Shown here: in pieces, positions 35,099 to 44,877 of the stretch
Layout of the letters: every line of letters starts with the position of its first letter
Position numbering within the stretch: the first letter of the stretch is position 1
Origin: Paenibacillus sp. BIC5C1
GTDB lineage: Bacteria > Bacillota > Bacilli > Paenibacillales > Paenibacillaceae
Direction of reading: 5' to 3'
DNA: 64,000 nt
NCBI RefSeq assembly: GCF_032399705.1
Contig: NZ_CP135922.1
Coordinates: 2,046,001-2,110,000, forward strand
Notes under the pieces: generated by a model
What the model was told of the DNA's origin: nothing
Databases searched by the model: none
What the model saw: only the letters and a program-made list of their open reading frames with translations
Made by a program: the position numbers and the translations under genes

Positions 35099-36211
35099 AT
35101 GACAGCTACCAAAGGTCTGGAAGGCATCGTTGCAACAACCTCTTCGATCAGCTCCATTGTAGACGGTGTGCTTACATACCGTGGTTACGATATTGACGAT
35201 CTGGCAGAACATGCAAGCTTTGAAGAAGTTGCCTATTTACTGTGGTTTGGTAAATTGCCAACTACGGATGAACTGAAATCCCTTCGCAAAAGCTTGAGCG
35301 ATTACGCGCCGATTCCGAGCGAGTTGATTGCACAAATCCAATTGTATCCGAAAAACATGAGTACCATGGCAGCACTGCGTTCCGCGGTATCCGCACTGGC
35401 TCTGTACGATGAGCAGGCTGACGAGATGACAGCGGAAGCGAATGAGAACAAAGCGGTTAAGCTGCAAGCGCAGTTGCCAACCATTGTGGCAGCCATAGCC
35501 CGTATCCGTCAGGGCAAAGAACCTGTGGCTCCAAAAGAAGGCGCTTCCATCGCAGAAAACTTTTTATATATGATGACTGGAGAAGAACCAGCCGAGACCG
35601 CTGTTAAAGCCCTTGATCAGGCGCTTGTCCTGCATGCGGATCACGAGTTGAACGCTTCTACATTTGCAGCACGTGTAACCGTTGCTACGCTTTCCGATAT
35701 CTATTCGGGAGTAACTTCTGCGATTGGCGCATTGAAGGGGCCATTGCATGGCGGTGCGAACGAAGCCGTTATGAAAATGCTGAATGAGATTGGCACACCT
35801 GATCGTCTGGAGGCGGCTATTCAAGAAAAATTGAACAACCGTGAGAAGATCATGGGCTTTGGACACCGTGTATACAAAAATGGTGATCCACGTGCGAAGC
35901 ATCTGCAAAAGATGTCCAAGGAACTGGGCGAAATGAACAACGATACACGTTTGTATGAAATGTCAGTGAAGATCGAAGAACTGGTGACAGGACAAAAAGG
36001 TCTGAAACCAAATGTAGATTTCTATTCCGCTTCCGTATATACCCAATTGGGTATTGAAGAAGTACTGTTTACACCGATCTTTGCGATTAGCCGTGTATCA
36101 GGTTGGACTGCTCACATTCTGGAACAGCTTGCGGATAACCGCATTATTCGTCCGCGTGCCGAGTACACAGGCCCAACAGATCAGAAGTACGTTTCAATCG
36201 AACTTCGCTAA
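35099..36211 (+). CDS. citZ: Citrate synthase
   Basis: Condenses acetyl-CoA and oxaloacetate to citrate. The 370-aa short Gram-positive type has LHGGANEAV with the substrate His, GFGHRVYKNGDPRA with the second His and an Arg, and DFYSASVYTQLGI with the catalytic Asp. The ATG follows AAAGGAGAG. It heads the TCA gene run citZ-icd-mdh on one strand; the 146-base gap to icd leaves room for an icd promoter. Confidence 0.95.
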   Translation: MTATKGLEGIVATTSSISSIVDGVLTYRGYDIDDLAEHASFEEVAYLLWFGKLPTTDELKSLRKSLSDYAPIPSELIAQIQLYPKNMSTMAALRSAVSALALYDEQADEMTAEANENKAVKLQAQLPTIVAAIARIRQGKEPVAPKEGASIAENFLYMMTGEEPAETAVKALDQALVLHADHELNASTFAARVTVATLSDIYSGVTSAIGALKGPLHGGANEAVMKMLNEIGTPDRLEAAIQEKLNNREKIMGFGHRVYKNGDPRAKHLQKMSKELGEMNNDTRLYEMSVKIEELVTGQKGLKPNVDFYSASVYTQLGIEEVLFTPIFAISRVSGWTAHILEQLADNRIIRPRAEYTGPTDQKYVSIELR

Positions 36212-36357
36212 TGGCATCAAAACCAGTATAATAAACAGGACGGGGTGAAGGGATGTAACCTGTTGGCTAAAACTAGCAGCAAGTTCATAACCCTTCCTCC
36301 AATAAGACAAGCGGTGTGTTATCATACTGCATCGAAACCCAAGGAGGAATTATACTA

Positions 36358-37650
36358 ATGAAATTAGAAAAATTTGCTCACCCAACTGAAGGCGAAAAAA
36401 TTCAAATTGATAACGGTACACTGCAAGTACCTAATAACCCAATCATTCCATTTATCGAAGGTGACGGTACAGGCCGTGACATCTGGAAAGCTTCCAAACG
36501 TGTATTGGATGCAGCTGTTGAAAAAGCATATGACGGCAACAAAAAAATCGCATGGTATGAAGTGTTTGCTGGCGAGAAAGCATTCAATACATACGGGGAG
36601 TGGCTGCCAAACGATACGCTTGAAGCCATTCGCGAGTATATCGTAGCGATTAAAGGACCACTGACTACACCAATCGGCGGCGGAATTCGTTCCCTGAACG
36701 TAGCACTTCGTCAAGAACTGGATCTGTACACTTGCTTGCGTCCTGTTCGTTATTTCGATGGTGTACCTTCTCCTGTTAAACGTCCTGAGCTGGTAGACAT
36801 GGTCATTTTCCGTGAGAATACGGAAGATATCTATGCAGGTATTGAATACGCAGAAGGTTCCGAAGAAGTGAAAAAAGTAATCCAATTCCTGCAACAGGAG
36901 ATGGGTGCAAACAAAATCCGTTTCCCTGAAACTTCCGGTATTGGTATTAAGCCAGTTTCCTCTGAAGGTTCCAAACGTTTGGTACGTGCAGCAGTACAAT
37001 ATGCTATCGATCACAACCGTAAGAGCGTTACATTGGTACACAAAGGTAATATCATGAAATTTACTGAAGGTGCCTTCAAAAACTGGGGTTATGAAGTTGC
37101 TGAAGAAGAGTTCGCTGACAAAGTGTTCACTTGGGCACAATACGATATCATTAAAGAGAAAGACGGTACGGATGCAGCTAATGCAGCTCAAAAAGCAGCT
37201 GAAGATGCTGGCAAAATCATCGTGAAAGATGCTATTGCCGATATCGCTCTTCAACAAGTATTGACTCGTCCAGGTGAGTTCGATGTAATCGCAACGTTGA
37301 ACCTGAACGGTGACTATCTGTCCGATGCACTGGCTGCACAAGTTGGCGGCATTGGTATCGCTCCAGGAGCGAACATCAACTATGTAACAGGACATGCTAT
37401 CTTCGAAGCTACTCACGGTACTGCACCTAAATATGCAGACAAAGATGTCGTGAACCCTGGTTCCGTTATTTTGTCCGGCGTTATGTTGCTTGAGCACCTG
37501 GGATGGCAAGAAGCGGCTAACCTGATCTACAAAGGTATGGAAACATCCATCAACAACAAAACAGTAACTTATGACTTTGCACGTCTGATGGACGGCGCTA
37601 CTGAAGTGAAATGTTCTGAATTTGCTGATCAAATCATTAAAAACCTGTAA
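36358..37650 (+). CDS. icd: Isocitrate dehydrogenase (NADP+)
   Basis: Oxidatively decarboxylates isocitrate to 2-oxoglutarate. The 430-aa enzyme contains [12 protein letters not shown], the substrate loop [25 protein letters not shown] and [13 protein letters not shown]. The coenzyme region [22 protein letters not shown] is typical of the NADP form. The ATG giving MKLEKFAH follows AGGAGGAATTATACTA; the frame is open 14 codons upstream without a ribosome binding site. It lies between citZ and mdh, 15 bases before mdh. Confidence 0.95.
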   Translation: MKLEKFAHPTEGEKIQIDNGTLQVPNNPIIPFIEGDGTGRDIWKASKRVLDAAVEKAYDGNKKIAWYEVFAGEKAFNTYGEWLPNDTLEAIREYIVAIKGPLTTPIGGGIRSLNVALRQELDLYTCLRPVRYFDGVPSPVKRPELVDMVIFRENTEDIYAGIEYAEGSEEVKKVIQFLQQEMGANKIRFPETSGIGIKPVSSEGSKRLVRAAVQYAIDHNRKSVTLVHKGNIMKFTEGAFKNWGYEVAEEEFADKVFTWAQYDIIKEKDGTDAANAAQKAAEDAGKIIVKDAIADIALQQVLTRPGEFDVIATLNLNGDYLSDALAAQVGGIGIAPGANINYVTGHAIFEATHGTAPKYADKDVVNPGSVILSGVMLLEHLGWQEAANLIYKGMETSINNKTVTYDFARLMDGATEVKCSEFADQIIKNL

Positions 37651-37665
37651 GGGGAGATGTGAATC

Positions 37666-38607
37666 GTGACTATTCAGCGCAAAAAAATCACAGTAGTCGG
37701 CGCCGGATTTACCGGAGCTACAACGGCTTTGATGCTTGCCCAAAAAGAACTCGGGGACGTAATTCTGGTTGATATTCCACAATTGGAAAACCCGACTAAA
37801 GGTAAAGCGCTCGATATGTGGGAAGCTAGTCCTGTTCAGGGCTTCGATAGCAATATCGTTGGTACTTCCAACTACGAGGATACTGCAGGTTCGGAGATTG
37901 TTATTATTACGGCAGGTATTGCCCGTAAACCGGGTATGAGCCGTGATGATCTGGTCAACACGAATGCAGGAATCGTGAAGTCTGTTTGTGAAAATGTGAA
38001 AAAATATTGCCCTGATTCCATCGTCATTATTCTAAGCAACCCGGTAGATGCAATGACATATGCAGCTTATCAGACGCTTGGTTTTCCTAAAAACCGCGTA
38101 ATCGGTCAGTCCGGTGTACTGGATACTGCACGTTATTGTACATTCATTGCACAAGAGCTGAATGTATCGGTTGAAGACGTCCGTGGATTCGTTCTTGGCG
38201 GCCACGGAGACGATATGGTACCACTCGTTCGTTACTCCAGCGTTGGCGGTATTCCAATCGATACCCTCATCCCGGCAGAGCGCATTGAATCCATCGTACA
38301 ACGCACACGTGTTGGCGGCGGTGAGATCGTAAACCTGCTTGGAAACGGCAGCGCATATTATGCACCAGCAGCTTCATTGGTGCAAATGACCGAAGCCATT
38401 TTGAAAGACAAAAAACGAATCATTCCGGTTATTGCTTACCTTGAAGGGGAATATGGCTACAACGACTTGTTCCTTGGCGTGCCAACCATTCTTGGTGGTA
38501 ATGGAATTGAAAAAATATTTGAACTGGAACTGACGGCTGAAGAAAAAGCAGGACTCGACAAATCTGCGGATTCGGTTCGTAACGTCATTTCAGTAGTAAA
38601 TCTGTAA
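37666..38607 (+). CDS. mdh: Malate dehydrogenase (NAD+)
   Basis: Interconverts malate and oxaloacetate. The 313-aa LDH-like MDH has the NAD motif [26 protein letters not shown] with a substrate Arg, [12 protein letters not shown] and [14 protein letters not shown] with the catalytic His. The start is GTG, preceded by AAGGGGAGATG. It follows icd closely and ends in a terminator, so the three TCA genes form one functional block. Confidence 0.95.
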   Translation: MTIQRKKITVVGAGFTGATTALMLAQKELGDVILVDIPQLENPTKGKALDMWEASPVQGFDSNIVGTSNYEDTAGSEIVIITAGIARKPGMSRDDLVNTNAGIVKSVCENVKKYCPDSIVIILSNPVDAMTYAAYQTLGFPKNRVIGQSGVLDTARYCTFIAQELNVSVEDVRGFVLGGHGDDMVPLVRYSSVGGIPIDTLIPAERIESIVQRTRVGGGEIVNLLGNGSAYYAPAASLVQMTEAILKDKKRIIPVIAYLEGEYGYNDLFLGVPTILGGNGIEKIFELELTAEEKAGLDKSADSVRNVISVVNL

Positions 38608-38637
38608 GTTTTGAAAACTTTTTGACAGGAACACAGA

Positions 38638-38670
38638 GAAAACCTTCGGATCATCCGGAGGTTTTCTTTT
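38638..38670 (+). terminator. Terminator of mdh
   Basis: GAAAACCTTCGG (38638-38649) and CCGGAGGTTTTC (38655-38666) with one wobble pair, then TTTTCTTT. Confidence 0.85.
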
Positions 38671-38746
38671 CTTTGGATAAGTTCCCCAGTATAATGAGAT
38701 GTGATGTATAGCACACTGAATGAAATTTATGAGGAGGTTGGACATT

Positions 38747-39172
38747 TTGACAATGATTATGTATTTGCTCCATATTATTGGAGCACTGGCGATGGGTTTC
38801 TATCTGATCTTGCCATTCGTGGTTGGCAAAATCCGGACATTGAGTGTTGCCGCTCAAGAGGGAGCATTTGCATCGCTCCGTTCATTGAACCGTATCGCAC
38901 AGTACGGACTTGTGATTCAGCTTCTTACGGGTGGTTATTTGATGACCAAGGGTGAGTATTCCTATCTGTGGATGGGCGTGGTAGTGGTACTGTTGCTGGC
39001 TATTGCAGCAATTGGTGGCATTATGGGTAAACCACTACGGCTGGCAGCAGAGGCTGTGAAAAGCAATCGTGACGTCAGTGCAGAACAGAGCAAGATTCGT
39101 ACGTTCAGCACATTGCTTGCCGTGTTCCTGCTCATTATGGTGTATCTAATGGTGAACAACCAAGTGATCTAA
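38747..39172 (+). CDS. Four-TM membrane protein of unknown function
   Basis: About 141 aa with four hydrophobic segments: YLLHIIGALAMGFYLILPFVVG, the region YGLVIQLLTGGYLM, YLWMGVVVVLLLAIAAIGGIMG and TLLAVFLLIMVYLMV. The pattern recalls DUF2269-like or copper-resistance-type four-helix membrane proteins, but I do not recognise a specific family. A TTG start is preferred because GAGGAGG lies nine bases before it; the ATG at 38720 lies upstream of that site, and an ATG two codons after the TTG is also possible. Confidence 0.6.
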   Translation: MTMIMYLLHIIGALAMGFYLILPFVVGKIRTLSVAAQEGAFASLRSLNRIAQYGLVIQLLTGGYLMTKGEYSYLWMGVVVVLLLAIAAIGGIMGKPLRLAAEAVKSNRDVSAEQSKIRTFSTLLAVFLLIMVYLMVNNQVI

Positions 39173-39272
39173 AACGACTGCGCACGAGTTCTATTGTGAG
39201 CTGAACTTAAAGCGTTTGCACTTCAGGGACTGGGACAAGCTCGATAATAAAGTAAGGCATTGAACCGTATTG

Positions 39273-39302
39273 AAATAGACAGCCTAGAGGCTGTCTATTT
39301 TT
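39273..39302. terminator. Terminator between the membrane protein and the GGDEF gene
   Basis: Perfect 12-bp arms AAATAGACAGCC (39273-39284) and GGCTGTCTATTT (39289-39300) around a TAGA loop, then TTTTG. Confidence 0.88.
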
Positions 39303-39405
39303 GTTCGCTCCGTTTGGGGTGATTTCTGAGAACATGTAAGGTGCAACGTATTGATTTAACTAACGGCATATTATGGGCTCGACTAGAATTATACGCTTTA
39401 TTTAA

Positions 39406-40965
39406 TTAACTTAGGCTCACAGTGTGAGCAAATACGGTGTTACGACCGTTACGCTTGGACTCATATAGTGCTGTATCGGCATCACGCAGCAAGGATTCCA
39501 GAGAATCGGACCCCCCATTATATTGTGCCACTCCGAAGCTTGAAGTTAGTGGAATACGAGTGCCCTGTACCTCCAGCGGGTCATTTAACAAAGCCATGCG
39601 TAACTTCTCTGCGAGCTGTTCACCATCTTGGAGAGATGCATTGGGAACCGCGATAACAAACTCCTCTCCTCCATAACGTGCAAACAACATCTCTGGGATC
39701 AGATAACGATTACATACAGAGACCACATGAATGATCGCCTGATCCCCAACGTCATGTCCGTAGGTGTCGTTAATTCGTTTGAAATGATCAATGTCAAATA
39801 ATATCAAGGCCGCAGGCCGCAGATTAAGCTGAGCTTCACTCAGTATCTCTCGACCTCTGAGTATGAACTGCGTACGGTTATAAATTTTGGTGAGACCATC
39901 GAAGTAAGCCAGCTGTTTTAATTGTTCCTGAAGGAAACGTTGCTCTGTAATATCAATCAGCATAATCAGAGTACCAACGGCCTGTCCATCTTTGTTATAA
40001 ACATAAGAGGTTCTTACTTGATAGCAGACGGTTTCTCCGTTCAATTGCCAGTACAGATCGGTTTGCAGACCTTCTCGGCCATATTCTACTGGAAAAGTCT
40101 CACCGGCAAGCGACAGCCATATATCGTTCAGATGTTGACCCACCATGCTGAAATCAAGCTCTGGAAGCATATCACGCAGAGATTTGTTGTGATCGACAAG
40201 ACGATTGGAACTATCCAGCACAATAACGCCTTCACGCATGCTCTCAAAGATACTATCCTTGGCAATAGGTACGATGGTTAGCAGTCGGGATGAAAGAATG
40301 GCCCAGATGTACATTGCGGATGTAATGCACATGAGAACAGGAACAGGGTCCATACCACCTGGGGTCAGACCAAGCAAATACACAAAAGCGGCTACCATGG
40401 GAATAAGTTGTGAAGTAATCAGTGTGAGTAACTGACGACGATACATCTTTTTGGTATGTCTCCATTGTCCGATGAGAATAAGGCAAGCACATAACAGACA
40501 GGCAAAGGTGAATGCCCCATGAACAACGTACCACTGCCCTATTGCAATATCCATTAAAGGGACGGGGCTGTCTTCTCTTAGCCATACTCTTTTATAGAAA
40601 AGATGATGAAAATCATTTGTTGCGACCATGAACAAGGTAATGGAAGGGATTACAAACAGCGCCGCAGAAGCTTTTTTGGATAACTTTTTACCTGTGTATT
40701 GCATCATGAGCATCAGTCCAAGAGAGGCGGAGAAAGGCATGCCAATGTATTCGACGACCGTCCAGAATTTCATCTGCTCCAGTGTATTGCTGGCGAGTTC
40801 AATCGCGTATCCAAAGGTGTACACAGACAGCGCTGCTGTATAGAGAATGAATATTTTCGAACTGGGGATTTCTGCTCTTCTAACATAAGTATATAAACAC
40901 AGAAAAACATTCAGCACAGCTGAAGTTGTTACAAGTGTTATATAAGAATTAATGTGCGATTCCAT
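39406..40965 (-). CDS. Membrane-bound diguanylate cyclase (7TM, PAS, GGDEF)
   Basis: Makes cyclic di-GMP from two GTP. The 519-aa protein has an N-terminal seven-helix membrane region (to about residue 225, like the histidine-kinase N-terminal 7TM domain), a PAS domain (about 230-345, SIFESMREGVIVLDSSNRLVDHN) and a C-terminal cyclase domain with DIDHFKRINDTYGHDVGD and the active-site motif ARYGGEEF. No RxxD inhibitory site is visible five residues before GGEEF, so product inhibition may be absent. The ATG follows TGGAG. The gene is monocistronic. Confidence 0.9.
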   Translation of the reverse strand: MESHINSYITLVTTSAVLNVFLCLYTYVRRAEIPSSKIFILYTAALSVYTFGYAIELASNTLEQMKFWTVVEYIGMPFSASLGLMLMMQYTGKKLSKKASAALFVIPSITLFMVATNDFHHLFYKRVWLREDSPVPLMDIAIGQWYVVHGAFTFACLLCACLILIGQWRHTKKMYRRQLLTLITSQLIPMVAAFVYLLGLTPGGMDPVPVLMCITSAMYIWAILSSRLLTIVPIAKDSIFESMREGVIVLDSSNRLVDHNKSLRDMLPELDFSMVGQHLNDIWLSLAGETFPVEYGREGLQTDLYWQLNGETVCYQVRTSYVYNKDGQAVGTLIMLIDITEQRFLQEQLKQLAYFDGLTKIYNRTQFILRGREILSEAQLNLRPAALILFDIDHFKRINDTYGHDVGDQAIIHVVSVCNRYLIPEMLFARYGGEEFVIAVPNASLQDGEQLAEKLRMALLNDPLEVQGTRIPLTSSFGVAQYNGGSDSLESLLRDADTALYESKRNGRNTVFAHTVSLS

Positions 40966-41398
40966 GGGTTAGGTCTCCATATTAGATCAGAATAATTGCT
41001 TAGTTGAAAGCACGATAGTCACATTCAAACTGTATTCATGTTGTTTAAAACTTATCTGTATACTGTACATTGTACATCAGCCCATACGGCATAGGAATAC
41101 AATTTGGGTGGTGAATCCGTTCAATTTTGAAAAAATTCGAATGTTTGGCAAAACAGGTCGAATTCAATGCGGCTTTGCCTCAGTAAAAGCATGTCTACGA
41201 GAGAAGATAAAGAACAACCATTTTAGTATTGAGAATTTTTCTGTTTGACCACCAAAAGGAAGCGGTAAGTAAGTAGCGAGACAACAGATCAGGGACTTTG
41301 GAGCATGACTGTTGAAAAAGGGAATAATCTGTGTTGTTCATGCCATCCTACAGAATGAATCTGAATCAGACATTCCATTTTGAGAGGAGAAATGCCAG
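40966..41398. other. Divergent intergenic region between the GGDEF and dehydrogenase genes
   Basis: No gene is visible. TGTACATTGTACA (41064-41076) is a palindrome about one base and may be an operator. GTTTGA (41243-41248), 14 bases, CGGTAA (41263-41268) resembles a sigma-B promoter before the dehydrogenase, but the -10 fit is partial. Confidence 0.35.
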
Positions 41399-42268
41399 AT
41401 GTCAACCGACACACAAAACAAAAAGACAATGCCAGCCCAACATCAAGATCAACGCCCGGGTATTGAATCGGAAATGCACCCCAAACCAGAGTTTGAGAAA
41501 CCCGAATATAAAGCAGCCGGCAAGTTGTTGGATAAAGTTGCTTTGATTACGGGTGGAGATAGTGGAATTGGACGTGCTGTTGCCGTTACATATGCGAAGG
41601 AAGGCGCGGATGTAGCGATTGTATACCTGAGCGAGCATGAGGATGCAAAAGAGACCAAACGTCAGGTCGAACAGGAAGGACGCAAATGCATATTGATTGC
41701 CGGTGACATTGGTGACAATACCTTTGCCAAAAAATCCGTGCAACAGACAGTAGATCAGCTAGGCAAGTTGGATATTGTCGTGAATAATGCAGCGGAGCAG
41801 CATCCCCAGCAGCAGTTGGAGGATATTACTCCAGAACAGTTGGAGCGTACATTCCGGACAAATATTTTTGGCATGTTTTATATTACACAGGCTGCTCTGC
41901 CACATCTTAAGAAAGGCAGTACAATCATTAATACAACCTCCATTACCGCATATCGCGGAAATCCGACGTTAATTGATTATTCATCTACGAAAGGAGCTAT
42001 CACTTCTTTTACACGCTCTTTGTCGATGAACGTTGTGGAGAAGGGCATTCGTGTGAATGCTGTCGCTCCAGGGCCGATTTGGACCCCGCTCATTCCATCC
42101 ACATTTGATGAGAAAAAGGTGAGTGAATTTGGTGCTACTCAACCGATGAAACGTCCAGGGCAACCGGATGAACTGGCTCCAGCTTACGTGTATCTCGCTT
42201 CAGATGATTCTTCCTACGTGAGCGGTCAGGTGATGCACGTTAATGGCGGTGAAGTGGTGAACGGATAA
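41399..42268 (+). CDS. Short-chain dehydrogenase, YdaD/YhdF (general stress protein 39) type
   Basis: A 289-aa classical SDR of the longer type with an N-terminal extension (MPAQHQDQRPGIESEMHPKPEF) seen in Bacillus YdaD and YhdF. It shows the cofactor motif TGGDSGIGRA (about 51-60), NNAAEQ, the catalytic Ser in TTSIT, DYSSTKGA with the Tyr and Lys, and a C-terminal VSGQVMHVNGGEVVNG. Substrate unknown; it reduces or oxidises a carbonyl with NAD(P)H. The ATG is preceded by GAGAGGAG. In Bacillus this type is a general stress gene. Confidence 0.87.
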   Translation: MSTDTQNKKTMPAQHQDQRPGIESEMHPKPEFEKPEYKAAGKLLDKVALITGGDSGIGRAVAVTYAKEGADVAIVYLSEHEDAKETKRQVEQEGRKCILIAGDIGDNTFAKKSVQQTVDQLGKLDIVVNNAAEQHPQQQLEDITPEQLERTFRTNIFGMFYITQAALPHLKKGSTIINTTSITAYRGNPTLIDYSSTKGAITSFTRSLSMNVVEKGIRVNAVAPGPIWTPLIPSTFDEKKVSEFGATQPMKRPGQPDELAPAYVYLASDDSSYVSGQVMHVNGGEVVNG

Positions 42269-42296
42269 TTCATTGCCGACGTGTTTCAAATGAAGG

Positions 42297-42337
42297 CGTA
42301 TCGTTACCAGCATGGCTGGTCGGTATGTCTTTTTTTA
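42297..42337 (+). terminator. Terminator of the dehydrogenase gene
   Basis: ACCAGC-ATG-GCTGGT core with an outer TATCG/CGGTA extension, then TTTTTTT. Confidence 0.75.
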
Positions 42338-42557
42338 TTGAGCATATAGCGGAATGGATATGATGCTTTTGATCCGGTTTACAAAAGTCGGGATCAGCGT
42401 TGATACAATCATGATATTTTATCATTAGGCTTGCCTGTGGATAGTTCTAGAAGAACAGCTGAATAGCTGCCGCTCTGCTGCTTATCAAAAATGGCAGGGT
42501 CTTCATGCTATCTGTGATATGATATAGACCGAACAAGTAAGCTTCGGAGGCGGTCAT

Positions 42558-42902
42558 ATGAAGATTAGCAAACAAAATGCGGCACACTATATATGGGGTG
42601 GACAATGCGATGGCTGGCATCTCGTTCAAAATGAAACACTTAGCATTATTCATGAGTGTATGCCTGCAGGAACATCTGAAACCCGGCATTATCATTCGAT
42701 AAGTCGTCAGTTTTTTTTCATCCTCAGTGGTGAGGCCTGTATGGAACTTAACGGAGAAGAGTTTGTGCTCGGACCCCATGAAGGGATAGAAATTGCACCG
42801 GAGATGCCACATCAGATGCAGAATTGCGGAGAAGCAGACGTAGAGTTTCTTGTTATTTCACAGCCCACCACTCGTGGTGATCGAATAGAAATGGATATGT
42901 AA
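42558..42902 (+). CDS. Small cupin-domain protein
   Basis: A 114-aa single-domain cupin. Motif 1 appears as ETRHYHSISRQFFFILSGEACME and motif 2 as GIEIAPEMPHQMQN, supplying His residues that could bind a metal. It may be a small sugar-binding or isomerase-like protein; no substrate can be named. The ATG follows GGAGGCGG. It ends 30 bases before phoR on the same strand, so partial cotranscription is possible, although phoR has its own ribosome binding site. Confidence 0.8.
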   Translation: MKISKQNAAHYIWGGQCDGWHLVQNETLSIIHECMPAGTSETRHYHSISRQFFFILSGEACMELNGEEFVLGPHEGIEIAPEMPHQMQNCGEADVEFLVISQPTTRGDRIEMDM

Positions 42903-42932
42903 TCATTAATTTTATAACAAAGGAAGAGATAG

Positions 42933-44762
42933 ATGAGACCGTTTCGAATTCGCCTTGCCATCATCATGATGGTGCTGATCGGTATTTCCGTCATTATAGC
43001 GGGTTATACGATGGGCAGAGTTTTTAAGACCACTCACATTACCGCACTGGAGCAAACGATGGTGCGTGAGATCAACTTGCTGAAAGCAACGTTCCCATTC
43101 CATGATGCGACTGATCCCAAAAATACAGAGACACAGAAATATTACTCAGAACGTGCTGTCGAGCTGGATCGACTGACGGATTCACGGGTAACCTTTATCA
43201 ATAAAGATGGAACGGTCATTGGCGACTCGGAGAGCGATCCCAATTCAATGGACAACCACTTGAACCGTCAGGAGATTAAAGAAGCGGTTGGGCAAAGTTA
43301 TGGCCAGTCAATTCGTTATAGTGCGACATTAGGGCAGGACATGTTGTATGTGGCGCTTCCTGTGAATTCGGATCAAAGCGACATGATCGAGTTACCCAAT
43401 GGGAAATTTGACGGTTACATTCGACTATCCATGAGTCTTGAAGCTGTAGATCAGGGTCTTCAGCAGGGCTGGATTCTGATGTTTTTCACCCTGGGCCTAC
43501 TGTTTCTGATTGTGGCGCTGGTAAGTTACCGGGTTGCGCGGGGACTGACATCACCCATTGAGCATATCACGAAGGTGGCTCACCGAATCACCAAGCTGGA
43601 TTATGATGCTAGAGTAGATGTAACTCGTAATGATGAGATCGGCCAACTGGGACTTGCGATTAACGGAATGGCAGACAGCCTTCAGATGCAGCTAAAAACG
43701 ATTAGAGATAATGAAGCGCTGCTGCAAAGCGTGCTTGCCAACATGACAGGCGGCATTATCATGATTGATGCAGGTCAATCCATTGCGCTGGTCAACCGGG
43801 AAGCGGAGCGTATGCTTGGCATTCAGGCTGAGCGGGTTACTGGCAAACCATATATTGAATTGAAGCGCCATTATGAGCTGACGCGTACGATTGAAGAAAG
43901 TGTTGCATTAAGAGAACCGATGCATGAAGAAGTGAGTGTGTTCAATCCTGTAGAAAAATTGATTCGCATCGATGGAGTACCGATGTCCGAAGATGATGGT
44001 GCTTATCGGGGGATGCTCTTCCTTTTGCAGGATGTAACAGCAATCCGCAGGTTGGAATCGATGCGCAGTGAGTTTGTAGCGAATGTGTCCCATGAATTGA
44101 AGACACCGGTAGCTGCGGTCAAAGGTTTTGCCGAAACGCTTCTCAGCGGCGGGGTACAGGACAAAGAGACGGAGCGTTCTTTCCTGCAAATCATCTATGA
44201 TGAAGGTGACAGACTGAACCGATTGATCGGAGATATTCTGGAATTGTCCAAAATTGAATCCAAACGGGCTCCATTGCAGTGTTCACCTGTGCATGTGCAC
44301 TCGTTCTTCGAGATGGTTATGGGTACCCTGTCCAAGGTGGCGGAGAAGAAAGAGATTCGACTGGAGATGAATGTTCCCGAAGAATTGTATATTGAAGCGG
44401 ATGAGGATAAAATGAAGCAGATCTTTATTAATCTGTTATCCAACGGCATCAATTACACTCCTGAGGGCGGACGGGTAAAATTACAAGTGTCGGTTGAACA
44501 TAATGAGGACGAAGAAGAAGTTGTATTTGCGGTATCCGACACAGGAATTGGTATTCCGAAGAAGGATTTGCCTCGAATTTTTGAACGCTTCTATCGGGTT
44601 GATAAGGGCAGATCCCGTAATTCTGGAGGGACTGGACTTGGACTTTCAATTGTGAAACATCTGGTAGAATTACACCACGGCAAACTGTCTGTAGAGAGCG
44701 AACTTGGCATGGGAACGACGTTTCGTGTTATCCTTCCATTAATTCAGGATGAAGAAATCTAG
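42933..44762 (+). CDS. phoR: Phosphate sensor histidine kinase PhoR
   Basis: A membrane kinase of 609 aa that, with PhoP, controls the phosphate-starvation response. TM1 is at about residues 7-27 (LAIIMMVLIGISVIIAGYTMG), an extracytoplasmic PAS-like domain follows, and TM2 is at about 182-203. HAMP (about 204-257), PAS (about 260-365), HisKA with VSHELKTPVAAVKG (His387 is the phosphorylation site) and HATPase with NLLSNGINYTP, DTGIGIP and GGTGLGLSIVKHLVELH complete it. The ATG follows AAAGGAAGAG. It stands before phoP, opposite to the Bacillus phoP-phoR order. Confidence 0.88.
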   Translation: MRPFRIRLAIIMMVLIGISVIIAGYTMGRVFKTTHITALEQTMVREINLLKATFPFHDATDPKNTETQKYYSERAVELDRLTDSRVTFINKDGTVIGDSESDPNSMDNHLNRQEIKEAVGQSYGQSIRYSATLGQDMLYVALPVNSDQSDMIELPNGKFDGYIRLSMSLEAVDQGLQQGWILMFFTLGLLFLIVALVSYRVARGLTSPIEHITKVAHRITKLDYDARVDVTRNDEIGQLGLAINGMADSLQMQLKTIRDNEALLQSVLANMTGGIIMIDAGQSIALVNREAERMLGIQAERVTGKPYIELKRHYELTRTIEESVALREPMHEEVSVFNPVEKLIRIDGVPMSEDDGAYRGMLFLLQDVTAIRRLESMRSEFVANVSHELKTPVAAVKGFAETLLSGGVQDKETERSFLQIIYDEGDRLNRLIGDILELSKIESKRAPLQCSPVHVHSFFEMVMGTLSKVAEKKEIRLEMNVPEELYIEADEDKMKQIFINLLSNGINYTPEGGRVKLQVSVEHNEDEEEVVFAVSDTGIGIPKKDLPRIFERFYRVDKGRSRNSGGTGLGLSIVKHLVELHHGKLSVESELGMGTTFRVILPLIQDEEI

Positions 44763-44797
44763 TGCGGTGGAAGTGAAATGTAAAAGGAATGTGCTGT

Positions 44798-44814
44798 TTT
44801 ACACAGAGTTAACA
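44798..44814 (+). promoter_or_regulatory. PHO box before phoP
   Basis: TTTACA (44798-44803), five bases, TTAACA (44809-44814), matching the Bacillus PhoP direct repeat TT(A/C/T)A(C/T)A in 11-base register. TATGAT at 44824-44829 follows after nine bases as -10. This suggests PhoP autoactivation. Confidence 0.7.
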
Positions 44815-44877
44815 ATTAGGTGCTATGATAAACAAAGTGTTGTGGCAACAGACAACCTATAGGAGAGAAGGGGTATC

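Noticed and set aside
36364..37782. A 472-codon open frame antisense to icd, and a similar 344-codon frame antisense to pyk (30965-31999)
   Set aside because: Both are low-quality Cys/Phe-rich translations that mirror strong codon bias of highly expressed genes on the other strand; no ribosome binding site or family match.
41243..41268. A firm sigma-B promoter before the short-chain dehydrogenase
   Set aside because: The -10 matches only four of six bases, and it is uncertain whether this organism has sigma-B; it is mentioned only inside the intergenic entry.
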